Shown here: positions 26,292 through 35,611 of the stretch, one piece after another
Numbering within the stretch: the first letter of the stretch is position 1
Layout: each line of letters begins with the position of its first letter
From: Martensiomyces pterosporus
Lineage: Eukaryota; Kickxellomycota; Kickxellomycetes; Kickxellales; Kickxellaceae
NCBI GenBank assembly: GCA_025201845.1
Contig: MU603938.1
Span: forward strand, 1 to 64,000
Reading direction: 5' to 3'
Length of the DNA: 64,000 nucleotides
Notes under the pieces: model-generated
Seen by the model: the letters and a program-made list of their open reading frames with translations, nothing else
Told to the model about the DNA's origin: nothing
Databases searched by the model: none
Made by a program: the position numbers and the translations under genes

Positions 26292-26570
26292 CCTTATTTG
26301 TTATTCCGGCTTTCCGATGTGTCTCTGAGCGGCTGGTTTGGGATGGTGCGTGTGTGCGCGCGTGTGTGCTTGCTGTGGATAGAGATGCGTAGAGCGGACG
26401 GGAAAAAAGACTTGAGGGGCTCTGGAGAAGAGAGAGAAGGGAATGGTGGAGCTGCAGCTGCTGTAATGGCGGCTGCCATCGCAGTGCAGCTTTGGTGGCT
26501 TCCACATTTCCCCCATGCGTGTATGCGCATGACCTGGTGGTATCAAAGACCCGAATCTTATTCCCAAGAG

Positions 26571-26577
26571 TGACTCA
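26571..26577 (+). promoter_or_regulatory. Gcn4/Cpc1-type general amino-acid control site TGACTCA
   Basis: This is a perfect match to the Gcn4 consensus TGACTCA (palindromic with TGAGTCA), extended to TGACTCAT. It lies 280 bases upstream of the HIS4 start codon. In yeasts and filamentous fungi HIS4 and other amino-acid genes are induced through this element by Gcn4/Cpc1. Looser TGAGTC and TGACTC hexamers occur near 26877 and 26948. Confidence 0.55.
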
Positions 26578-27948
26578 TCATCATCGTCCCAGCATTTAGT
26601 GCCATCAGAGCCTGGTTAATTATAATTCGCGATGCGCGCAGGCGGGGATTACTGAGCATGGCAGTGCGGTGGCGGTCAGAGGCAGCAATGCGCTTTTTGG
26701 GCACAGACAGGAGCGGAGAGCGCAAGAAAAATGCACGGCCAACCATGCCTGCTGCCCACATTAGGGCTGTTGGGGGTGAGCCATGCCAAATGAGACAGTG
26801 GGTCAGGAACTTCTTCGATTGACCCTCCCCCTCGCCTCCTGGCTCTCCTCTGACACGCCGCAGGCTCCCTTCGAGCTGAGTCGGCCCGCACGACTGAGAG
26901 GGCCCCGCTGCATTCACAGCGCAATCGAGGCAGCACAGCACCTGCCTTGACTCGAGACATGCCTGTGCACGGAGCTGCCCGAGAAGCGCAGCGGCAGGTG
27001 AGGGGGCTGAGTGATCCCTGCCGGCACCATCTCATGTGCACCCTTGACATGTGCGCTGGGCGCCAGAGTATCCGACGCATGAGAGAAAGCTGCAGCGCGC
27101 CTCGCGCGGGAAACCCAGCTCACTTCAAACTGAATACGGCGTGTGGGCGTCACGTGGCGATCGTGGCTGGCGACAAGGTGCGCCCAGTGCTTTCTAAGCG
27201 ACCTCTCCTCTCTGGCAAGAAAGGAGCACGCGCTGCTCTGTTCACACAGCCGCCGCGTGGGGGAGTTAGGCTGGCGTGGTGGATCCGCAATGCAGATGGA
27301 GATGTACAAAAAACAAACATACATTCAGCAGACGTCGCATGTGAGGATGTCTGGGCGGGGCAGCAAAAGATCCAGGGAAGGGAGCAAGACGTCATAGCTG
27401 GCGACTTTGCATGTCGCCAGTTCGCCTGCTGAGCAAACAGGCAGGCGGGTCCAGAGCCGCTCCAGGGATGAGATTGGATGGGGCAAACGAGTGTAGTGCT
27501 CCACGCGCCTGGATAACACGCGAAAAGTGCAGTGCTGCTTCTGCTTTAGCGCGGCAGAGCAGCAAGCGGCATATGCTGGTAGCACAGCGAAATGTTTTCG
27601 CGGCTTTTGTTAGGAGTGGGCAGTGGGCCAACGGCATCAGCAGACGTGCTCCTTTCCTCGGGCTCTCCTGCCTATGCGCGAAGCAGCCAGCATCAGCCCC
27701 ACCTGTGACAAGTGCGCTTGCTCCGGAGTGCAAGAGACCCTCTTTGTTGACATCAGGCGGGCGCTGTGGTAGTTGCCAATGGGCAGCGAAGATATCACTG
27801 GAAATCAGTCTACTGCTCGGCCTAAAAACAGACGCCTTTTGCACTGGAAAGAGAGATGAGCGCTCGTCAATAGGCCCGAAATAGCCCTAGGCTGCCTTGC
27901 TGCTGCCAGCCGCATGTCAAGCCGGTGCTCTGCATTGGGAAGCAAAGG

Positions 27949-27984
27949 CGGCTCTAGGCTTCCTCACCGGCTCTAGGCTTCCTC
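27949..27984 (+). repeat. Perfect 17-base tandem duplication
   Basis: Two copies of CGGCTCTAGGCTTCCTC start 19 bases apart (27949 and 27968), separated by AC. It lies in the non-coding region before the HAL4-like kinase; it may be a replication-slippage duplication. Confidence 0.75.
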
Positions 27985-28786
27985 GCCAGCAGCAACAGGA
28001 TAGGCAGATGGAAGAGCAGAGGAGCGAGATCTCGCAAAGACACGCTGTTCAGACGCGCTCGCTGGAGTGGTTGGACAGGGCTCTTGCTTTTCCTAAATCC
28101 CTCTTTCTGACTGGCTGCAGCCGCACCCCCCCTGGTCGTGCGCTGCAACTCCCCCTGGTTGAGAAGTTGTTTGAACCCACCCAATCCACCCCCTGCTCCA
28201 CCCACCCCTCCCCTGATTTTCGGCAGGCAGGCAGGCGCAGACTATTTGCTGCTGCCTGCTGCGCTGCTTGGCGGGAGTTGTGGGCGTTAATTCCGTCTAC
28301 TGCCAAAGGCTGGCTTTTTGGCTGGACTGCGCTGCCTTTTGCTGCCTGGAGTGCTTTTCTACGAGGGCAAGGTTTTTTGGGGCGTGGTTTGTGGGGGTTC
28401 ATAAGGCCGAGCGTTTTCCTCGCCCACTTCACCCCCAAGACTAGTGCTTTTTCTTATTCTCCCTCCCTCCCTCCTGGCTGCCTCAAGAAGGAATAAGGTT
28501 TAACTCTCCTACGCACACTCCTCAGTTGCTGCCCGCAGGCCAACGATAGAACAGAATCTCCTAGCAGCGCTCGACGTAGCGGCATTGTCAATGGGATTGA
28601 ACAAGATATTCGCTCCATTATAACACAACCCAAACCCAACATCTAGCCCCCTTACTAGCTGACATCTCTCATCTACTCTCATCTGTCCTTTTCTGTACTT
28701 ATTCCATCACCCCCATCACTCTTCTATTTTATTTGCACGGACAACCTGGGCACTCCAACGATACACCTCACACACCACACACGTAA

Positions 28787-30310
28787 ATGACGGCCATCGA
28801 ACCACCCTCGTGTACCACCAATAGCGGCTGCGTTCCCACCAACGCTACCGACGTCCGCCGCCACACCTCCACCTGCAGCCAGCACTCCGATCGCACCCTG
28901 TGCAACGAGCCCATGTACATACCACCCAGCGCCAAGGCCCCCTCGGTTCAGAAGCAGCAGCAGGAGGCACTGAAGATCTCGACGGCTACCACGGCCATGA
29001 CCAACATCAGTCTGACCGGGGCCACGCCCACTTCGCCCAAGAAGAAGCCGTCGGCAGATGAGGTCAGCTCGTCTATCGCCCAGGCGATTGCCACGTCGAA
29101 TAGCACGGCCCCACGCATCGAAAAGCGGCCCAGCCTCATGCAGAGGTTCCTGGGCACCGCCGGCGGCAGCAGCAAGGCCGCCAACAATGCGCCATCCGTT
29201 ACGGAGCGTGGCTCCATCGCCACCAGCAAGCGCGCAACTCCCCCTGCTTCGTCGGCCGCTTCCTCCACGAGCGGTTTTGGCCACCACCGGCGCGGGTCGG
29301 AGACCAGCACCACGTTTGAGCAGAAGTACGGCACCTGCTCGCGCGAATGCATCGGCCGCGGAGCCACCGCTGTCGTGCGTGTTGCGTACAAGCAGCACAA
29401 GGACGGGCCGCAGGTGTATGCCATCAAGAGGTTCCGCAAGCAGAGGGCCAATGAGACCGAGCGTGAGTACATCAAGAAGCTCACGAGCGAGTACTGCATC
29501 TCGTCAAGCATCCACCACAAGAACGTCGTCAGCACTCTGGACCTCATCCAGGATCCGCAGAAGAACTGGTGCCAGGTCATGGAGTACTGCCCGGGCGGAG
29601 ACCTCTACACAATCATCAGGGACGGCAACATGTCGCTTGCGGAGAACGAGTGCTGCTTCAAGCAGATGTGCGAGGGCATAGCTCACTTGCACTCTGTGGG
29701 TGTGTGCCACCGCGACATCAAGGCGGAGAACCTCTTGCTGGATGCCCGCAACACCGTCAAGATCACTGATTTTGGCGTTGCAGACGTGTTCCGTGTCGCT
29801 TGGGAAGACAAGCTGCACAAGTCGCGCGGTCTCTGTGGCTCCGAGCCCTACATTGCGCCCGAGATGTTCTCGGCCAAGTCGTATGATGGCCGCAAGACCG
29901 ACGTGTGGTCGGCGGCGATCGTCTACTACACCATGGTCTACAACGGCATCCCCTGGCGCGCGGCCAAGGAGGACGACCCCAACTTCAGCCGCTTCCTCGA
30001 GGCCATGAAGCAGGGAAGGGACTACGAGGGCTTTCGGAAGATTGACCCGCAGACCAGGCAGCTTATCCAGAAGATGCTCAGCCCAGACCCACAGGCCAGG
30101 CCCACCATGGCGGAGGTCATGAAGAGCGATGTGGTGCAGCGGATTTGTGTCTGCGACGATGAGGGACAGGTGCCTGGCAGTGGATGCCACTACCATTACA
30201 CGGAGGAGTATGAGGAGCGCAAGAACTCAAGGAAGATGCGTGCGCAGGCTGCGGCCAGCCATGCTCAGCAGCATCATCATCATAATGGCTCCCACCATGG
30301 TCATCACTAA
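28787..30310 (+). CDS. HAL4/SAT4-family serine/threonine protein kinase
   Basis: This 507-residue kinase resembles the fungal HAL4/SAT4/HRK1 (NPR1-related) group, which regulates potassium and nutrient transporters and the plasma-membrane proton pump. Residues 1 to about 175 are a Ser/Thr-rich regulatory region. The catalytic domain is about 178-465: glycine loop GRGATAVVRV, lysine K214 in YAIKRF, glutamate E235, HRDIKAENLL (D310), DFG at 328-330, and the GSEPYIAPEMF activation segment typical of the group. After the domain, RICVCDDEG and a His-rich tail (QQHHHHNGSHHGHH) follow. All catalytic residues are present. The precise paralogue cannot be assigned. The ATG at 28787 follows a C/T-rich leader. 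Confidence 0.9.
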   Translation: MTAIEPPSCTTNSGCVPTNATDVRRHTSTCSQHSDRTLCNEPMYIPPSAKAPSVQKQQQEALKISTATTAMTNISLTGATPTSPKKKPSADEVSSSIAQAIATSNSTAPRIEKRPSLMQRFLGTAGGSSKAANNAPSVTERGSIATSKRATPPASSAASSTSGFGHHRRGSETSTTFEQKYGTCSRECIGRGATAVVRVAYKQHKDGPQVYAIKRFRKQRANETEREYIKKLTSEYCISSSIHHKNVVSTLDLIQDPQKNWCQVMEYCPGGDLYTIIRDGNMSLAENECCFKQMCEGIAHLHSVGVCHRDIKAENLLLDARNTVKITDFGVADVFRVAWEDKLHKSRGLCGSEPYIAPEMFSAKSYDGRKTDVWSAAIVYYTMVYNGIPWRAAKEDDPNFSRFLEAMKQGRDYEGFRKIDPQTRQLIQKMLSPDPQARPTMAEVMKSDVVQRICVCDDEGQVPGSGCHYHYTEEYEERKNSRKMRAQAAASHAQQHHHHNGSHHGHH

Positions 30311-31239
30311 CCCCTCAGTAGCCCCGTCTTGCTGGCTTGTCTGTTTGGTATTCAGCTATTTCTCTATCTATTGCTTTTGTACAGGTATTATCAATCCCAA
30401 ATCCAAATGTCCTATTCCTTGGCGGGCGGCGACATCCCAGAGCTCATATCAGCTAATTGCTCCTCTTTATTCATAAAAGTAGGAGGCTTAATCCCTTCCG
30501 GCGACTTTTGCCAAGAAGCAATCTCGCCGAGTGGTGCCCTTTCCCTCGACTGGTGTCGCCCTCACTGGAAGAAGCTTCCACCCTTCTTAGCGCCATACAT
30601 GCAGGCGCTGTTTTCCCTTTTGTCTTGTGGAGCTGACAACAGCCACCTTATTTTTTTTTCTCCCGCTCGTGGGCGAATACGAGACACCACCCAGCATGTC
30701 GCTGGATTTGCATCGCGTCTGTTGCTGCGCTTTCTTGGGTGTGATGCTGATCGCTGTCTATTCCTCGTCTCCACGCCTTGCTTCCTGCGTGCCTTTGGCT
30801 TTGGCATAAACAGCTGGAGGCGGTGACTCCTCTCTCGCGGCAAATATGCTGCAGAAAAGCAGTAGGGAACGTTTCCGCTTCTCGTTTAATGCTGTTGGCT
30901 GTCCTAAATTAACACCAGCAAAACGCCTGTGCCCAAAATATCCACAGACACGCAAACACATTGTCATATGGCCTGACAAGCCTATGCGCTTCCAGCAGTT
31001 CTGTGTTTCGACGAAAAGAAGACCCCTCCTCATTTCCGGCACATTTGTTGTTGCGCCTCGCTCATTTTCGCTTTATTTCCAGACTCGCTTGCGTCTATTC
31101 ACCGCGCCCTTTTCCTTCGGTTTATTTTCTACCCCCTCCACACCAATCTATTCCTATTGCCCTGTATTGCGAGGCTTCTCTATCTCCCTCCGCGCACTCG
31201 ACTGCTCCGCGCAGTATATCTAGAGCATCAATCTGAACA
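30311..31239. other. Intergenic region between HAL4-like kinase and ATE1
   Basis: About 930 bases with no credible gene; the plus-strand open frames read through T-rich leader sequence. The final 150 bases before ATE1 are C/T-rich, as expected for a promoter-proximal leader. Confidence 0.5.
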
Positions 31240-32607
31240 ATGCCAACACCGCCGCCACAGTCGGATCAGGAAAGCGATCATTGTCTATCGCAGCAGTCGC
31301 TCAGCGACAATGAAACAGAGACAGGTGGCTCCTCTTCAGGCGACGAGCACATGTTCCCGTGGCCAGCTATCGACGGAGCACCCGACACCAAGTCGCACAT
31401 CGAGATATTGGGCATGCAGTCGCGGTCGCAGTGCGGGTACTGCAAAGCCAAGAGCGGATCGAGGTTCCTAGCTGTGCGCAGCCGCAAGCTGATGTGCCAG
31501 GATTACCAAGCGCTGGTTGACCGTGGGTGGAGGAGGTCTGGAACGCTTTTGTATTTGACAGACCACTCAGACTCGTGCTGCGCGTACTACACGATTAGGA
31601 CGCATGCGATGGAACACAGCCTGGGCTCGTCCGATAAGAAGCTGCTGAGGAAACTGCGCCGCTACTTTCCAAGCGGTGCTGCAGCCCCTGGCGGGGATGA
31701 GTATATAGGCAAGGTATGCGCAATAGACAGTGTGGAAGGTCCTCGGAGCACTGGGGAGGAGAGGCGGCTGGAGGTGCGGCTGGAGAAGGCTACGTTCTCG
31801 GAGGCCAAGTACAGGGTGTTTGAGAAATACCAGGCAGCCGTACACGACGACCACGAATCGACGCGCTCAAAGTTCCGCAGCTTTTTGTGCGCCTCCCCCT
31901 TGGTCTTCCAGCAGCCCTCATCATCACCAGCGACCCGAAGCAGCGAGCAGGACACCTCCAGCGCTCACCTGCCTCATGGCCTGGGCTCCTACCACCAATG
32001 CTACTACGTCAACGGCCAGCTGGCGGCAGTCGGCGTGCTAGACATCCTGCCCAAATGCGTTTCCTCCGTCTATCTGTTCTACGACCCCGAATACTCGCAC
32101 CTCTCGCTAGGGTCCTACAGCGCCCTGAGGGAGATCGCCTTGGTGCGTGGGCTCCACCAAAAGACCCCTGAGATCGCATACTACTATATGGGCTACTTCA
32201 TCCCGTCGTGCCCCAAGATGACGTACAAGGCGCACTGGCGGCCGGCGGACCTACTCGATTTCATTACGTTCAAGTGGATCCCCATCGAGCGCTGCCTGGA
32301 GAGAATCCAAAAGCACGCGGTGTTCTGCACCTTTGATCCCGCGGTGGACCATATGAACCTGGTTCGCAATCGGATAGAGGACAGACTGGAGATTGCGCCG
32401 GCCATGGCCCCCGAACTGTTGACGGAGAAGGAGAAGGAGAGAGCTCTAGGGCTTGTTATGTGGATGTCCGGCACAGGTCGTGGGAGGGTGTTCCCTGTAT
32501 TGGCGGCGGATGTGGCCCGGCTGTCAGAGGATATTGAGAGACTGGTGCTCCAGCTGTATGCCAGCTTTGGAGACAAGCTTATCAGCAGCGTGCTCTTGCG
32601 CTTGTAG
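31240..32607 (+). CDS. ATE1: Arginyl-tRNA--protein transferase
   Basis: This enzyme transfers arginine from Arg-tRNA to N-terminal Asp, Glu or oxidised Cys, creating N-degrons for the ubiquitin system. It is a single-exon, 455-residue protein. The ATE1 N-terminal domain carries the conserved cysteines in CGYC (C65 and C68) and the CC pair (113-114) in DSCCAYYTIR, preceded by the signature DRGWRRSGTLLY. The C-terminal GNAT-like domain has GSYHQCYYVNGQLAAVGVLD, YLFYDPEYSHLSLGSYSALRE and YYYMGYFIPSCPKMTYKAHW. The acidic N-terminal 55 residues are not conserved. Yeast Ate1 is 503 residues. The N-degron substrates of this organism are unknown. Confidence 0.95.
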   Translation: MPTPPPQSDQESDHCLSQQSLSDNETETGGSSSGDEHMFPWPAIDGAPDTKSHIEILGMQSRSQCGYCKAKSGSRFLAVRSRKLMCQDYQALVDRGWRRSGTLLYLTDHSDSCCAYYTIRTHAMEHSLGSSDKKLLRKLRRYFPSGAAAPGGDEYIGKVCAIDSVEGPRSTGEERRLEVRLEKATFSEAKYRVFEKYQAAVHDDHESTRSKFRSFLCASPLVFQQPSSSPATRSSEQDTSSAHLPHGLGSYHQCYYVNGQLAAVGVLDILPKCVSSVYLFYDPEYSHLSLGSYSALREIALVRGLHQKTPEIAYYYMGYFIPSCPKMTYKAHWRPADLLDFITFKWIPIERCLERIQKHAVFCTFDPAVDHMNLVRNRIEDRLEIAPAMAPELLTEKEKERALGLVMWMSGTGRGRVFPVLAADVARLSEDIERLVLQLYASFGDKLISSVLLRL

Positions 32608-33168
32608 CTTGGGAGCAGTGTGCTGCTTCCCATATGAATTGTGCGACAATCAGTCCGCTTCTCATGGCAGCCTTCGCCTGCATTGATGCCAGACTCGCGC
32701 CCTTCCCACCTTACTTTCATTGATAGACTTCTGGCCTAGGAGTAGTGCAGCTGCTTCCTGTTTTCTGTCCCCCAAATCACATCATATTCCTTGGCGTTTT
32801 TTTTTTTTTTTTTTTTTTTTTTTTNNNNNNNNNNNNNNNNNNNNNNNNNTTTTTTGCATTCCCGGCTGGCATAGAGGGAGTGCTTTTACTCCGCCTGTTT
32901 TCACTTAATTGGAAATCCCTGTATTTGGGCGCGTGCTGCATTCATATATTCAGCCATACAAAGTGCGCTTCTTCCTCCGTCCCAGCAATCACTGCTGCAC
33001 CGAACACCAAGATACATAGCTGCTACTCACGCTGCCAGCATCGCTTTGTCATCCGTCTTCTTTCGGCCCCATTGTTTGTATTGATCTACAAAGCAAAGTC
33101 TGCAGCGCATAAAAGTCACATTGCTCACAGAAATACCGGAGCAAAAGAAGGGAAAATACCAATCGACA
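32608..33168. other. Intergenic region between ATE1 and FEN1-like gene, with assembly gap
   Basis: About 560 bases with no gene; it includes a T homopolymer interrupted by undetermined bases. The right-hand part is the promoter and leader of the FEN1-like gene (CATAAAAG near 33108). Confidence 0.5.
32797..32855. other. Poly-T run with 25-base assembly gap
   Basis: A run of 28 T is followed by 25 N (32825-32849) and six further T. The fixed run of Ns is probably a scaffold join or a collapsed homopolymer, so true length and content are unknown. Confidence 0.9.
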
Positions 33169-34860
33169 ATGGGCGTCAAGGGCCTCACCCCACTGCTTAC
33201 TCGCTTCGCTCCCTCAAGCGTCTCCACACTGTCGAGCCAGGATCTCCGCGGGTGGACACTAGCTGTGGACACCAACATCTTCATCCAGCGCTTCTTTCGC
33301 GGCTCTTCTACGGTGGGCAACGGGCGGCATGTGCGCGGCATGTACGACTTGGCCATGTACATGAGAAGCCTCGGCATCACACCCATCTTTGTTTTTGACG
33401 GCAAATCGAGGGCCAGAGGGAAGGAGAGGGAGCTGGAGAGGAGGAGGGAGTCCAGGGCAAAGATAAAGGAGGAGTACCAAAGAGAGTGCTGGAGAGCGAG
33501 GAGGATTAAGGTGATGGAGAACATCCAGGACAGGCTCTTGGACGATTTTGAGGATACTGGGATGGACCCACTTGCGCGCGTGGGAGCTGCCGATGTGCGC
33601 GGAATCTTCCAGTGCGATACTGGCCGCGCCGATGATGCAAGTACCCCTGCTTCGCTGTGCTCCTCGTTGCTGCCCCTGGACTGGGCTTGTGTGCACCTGG
33701 GTGAAGAGATGCCGCCGCCCAGTGCTGCAGACACGAGCGACGATGGACAGCAGCAGGCGCTCCAAAATGCGCTCGTGCATATGGGCAATCACACCACAGC
33801 CTCTGCTGCATGTGCTGGCCAATTCTGCGCACCACACAAAGACCAGCAGCAGAAAAAGGGTGCGTGTGCAGGTAGACAGCAAGAGGCAGAGGCAGAGGCA
33901 GAGGCAGAGGCAGAGGCAGAGGCAGAGGCAGAGGCAGAGGCAGAGGCAGAGGCAGAGGCAGAGGCAGAGGCAGCGAAGGCCTGGCTAACAACTCTGCTAC
34001 GTTCACATGACCACTGTGATCCGCATCCGGCCGGCAACTCTACACTAAGTGCAGGCAGCAAACGAGTCACGCTGGACGACCGCCTGGGCTTGCTGGAAAT
34101 GGAGATCGCCCGCATCCTGCTCTACCGCCTGGGCGGCCCTGTGTCTTTGGACGGCGTATGCTTGAGCGACCACAAAACCCTCCAAACCCTGCGACGGCTT
34201 AGCACGGAGCGCATAGACACGCTGCGGCGGCGGATCGAGCCGCTCACCGAAGCCCACCTCAGCGAATGCAAACGACTAGTCGATGCACTGGGGCTCGCAC
34301 ACCATACGGTAGACCAAGAGACAGAGAGCGAGAGCATCTGCGCAGCTCTAACGCGAAACGGCGTGGCTGATGCTGCGTGTAGCGAGGACTTGGATGTGCT
34401 GGCGTTTGGCGGACACAGGCTGGTACGCGGGTTCTATACCCCGCAGGACGAGATTTTGGTTATTGATGCGCAGAGGGCAAAGAGCGAGCTGATGCTGACA
34501 CACAGGCAGTTTGTGGACTTGTGCATTCTGTGTGGAACGGATTTCTCGAACACCATCGAGAAAGTTGGTCCAGTGACTGCGCTGAGGCTGGTTAGGAAAT
34601 TTGGGTCGATTGAGCGCATTTTGAAGCTGGGCGGGAAGTACAGGCCCAGAGAGGGGTTTGAGTTCCAGCGTGCGCGCGAGGTGTTTGGCAGGGACCCGGC
34701 GGCGCCGTTCACAGCGAGGGATCAGGTAGTGCCCAGGAGCCGTGGCGAAGCAGGCAGGAGGGTGGTGGAGGAACTACTGCCGTCCCTGCGCGCCGCACAA
34801 CAGCACGGCAGAGCGGAGGGGCAGGGGGTTGACCCGTTTGCACAGGGCAATGTTTTCTAG
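33169..34860 (+). CDS. FEN1/XPG-family PIN-domain nuclease with Glu-Ala repeat insertion
   Basis: This 563-residue protein belongs to the flap endonuclease/XPG superfamily, which cuts branched or flapped DNA using two metal ions. The N-terminal block MGVKGLTPLLTRFAP and AVDTNIFIQRF places D34, and IFVFDGKS places D77. The I-region ESESICAALTRNGV...SEDLDVLAFGG supplies E386, E388, D407 and D409, and LCGTDFSNTIEKVGP supplies D458. Thus the expected acidic ligands are all present. The helix-hairpin element is degenerate (EKVGP instead of the usual GIGP). Between N- and I-regions lies an insertion of about 200 residues containing (Glu-Ala)15 at 239-268. It lacks an evident PCNA-binding motif, though GVDPFAQGNVF ends the chain. 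It is probably a fungal-specific relative rather than FEN1 itself (about 380 residues). The start follows the conserved MGxxGL pattern. Confidence 0.85.
   Translation: MGVKGLTPLLTRFAPSSVSTLSSQDLRGWTLAVDTNIFIQRFFRGSSTVGNGRHVRGMYDLAMYMRSLGITPIFVFDGKSRARGKERELERRRESRAKIKEEYQRECWRARRIKVMENIQDRLLDDFEDTGMDPLARVGAADVRGIFQCDTGRADDASTPASLCSSLLPLDWACVHLGEEMPPPSAADTSDDGQQQALQNALVHMGNHTTASAACAGQFCAPHKDQQQKKGACAGRQQEAEAEAEAEAEAEAEAEAEAEAEAEAEAEAAKAWLTTLLRSHDHCDPHPAGNSTLSAGSKRVTLDDRLGLLEMEIARILLYRLGGPVSLDGVCLSDHKTLQTLRRLSTERIDTLRRRIEPLTEAHLSECKRLVDALGLAHHTVDQETESESICAALTRNGVADAACSEDLDVLAFGGHRLVRGFYTPQDEILVIDAQRAKSELMLTHRQFVDLCILCGTDFSNTIEKVGPVTALRLVRKFGSIERILKLGGKYRPREGFEFQRAREVFGRDPAAPFTARDQVVPRSRGEAGRRVVEELLPSLRAAQQHGRAEGQGVDPFAQGNVF
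33883..33972 (+). repeat. Hexanucleotide repeat (GAGGCA)15 within coding sequence
   Basis: Fifteen perfect tandem copies of GAGGCA, 90 bases, in frame and encoding (Glu-Ala)15. It is an uninterrupted microsatellite and so likely to vary in length between strains without shifting the frame. Confidence 0.97.
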
Positions 34861-35235
34861 CAAACAGCAGACAGAATGTGCGGCCCCTGTGGTGTGTTGA
34901 TTGCGCCTGAGGGGGGCGCAGCGGAGAACATCGGCTACTTGCAGACTGGGTGGCGCTCCTCCATATTTGGTTCTGTTTTGGTGCTGCAAGAGCTGAGCCA
35001 TACAACAACAGACCATCTAATGTTTTGGCTTCGCTGCAAGGACGCAGATCGCCTGCCCGCTCTCCACCCTCGCCTCTGCGAATGATTATTTTTATTAAGG
35101 CATCAGGCCCCCTCTTTCAGCGTTTGTTTGTTTTTCCAATTTGAATTTGCATCCCTCCTCTCTTCTTGCACCACCGAACAAAACAGCACCTTTCGCAGCA
35201 CTCTATTCTACTTCATTTTGCTTGGCCCTTTTGAA
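34861..35235. other. FEN1-like 3' flank and septin promoter
   Basis: About 375 bases with no supported gene; the final 90 bases are T/C-rich leader before the septin ATG. Confidence 0.5.
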
Positions 35236-35575
35236 ATGTCGCCATCTGCACCCTCAATCAACAGTACGCTGAGCTCGCGCATGGCTACCCCGCGCCCCAG
35301 CAGCTACCGCCACAAGTCCGAAAAGCGCGGAATGACCTACAACCTCATGCTTGTTGGTAAGTGCCTTATATCTCCGTGCGAGAGGGGAGTCTGCTTTCCT
35401 GCGCCTTCCGGAGCGTTGGTTGCGTATACACCACCGCAACCACCACCACAGCAGCGGCAGAGCAGTCACCTGCCCATTTTCGCGCTTGCTTCATAGCAGC
35501 AGAGATGCGTGTTTGTCGGCTGCCAGAAAACAAAACCAAGGGCTTTGCTGTGCCACCCTGTTGAAGGACAGGTCG

Positions 35576-35611
<36 letters not shown>

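Larger units (their letters stand above)
26292..28786. other. Long divergent intergenic region between HIS4 and HAL4-like kinase
   Basis: About 2.5 kb without a supported gene, the longest gene-free stretch in the window. Open frames up to 199 codons exist on both strands but overlap one another, are rich in Cys, Trp, Arg and Ala, and have no motif. It must contain the HIS4 promoter on the left and the kinase promoter and leader on the right (the last 300 bases are C/T-rich). It may also hide a non-coding RNA or a long 5' UTR, which cannot be decided from sequence. Confidence 0.5.

Noticed and set aside
27897..28496. 199-codon plus-strand frame in the HIS4/kinase gap
   Set aside because: Rich in Trp, Cys and Arg with overlapping rival frames on the other strand and no motif; looks like non-coding sequence.
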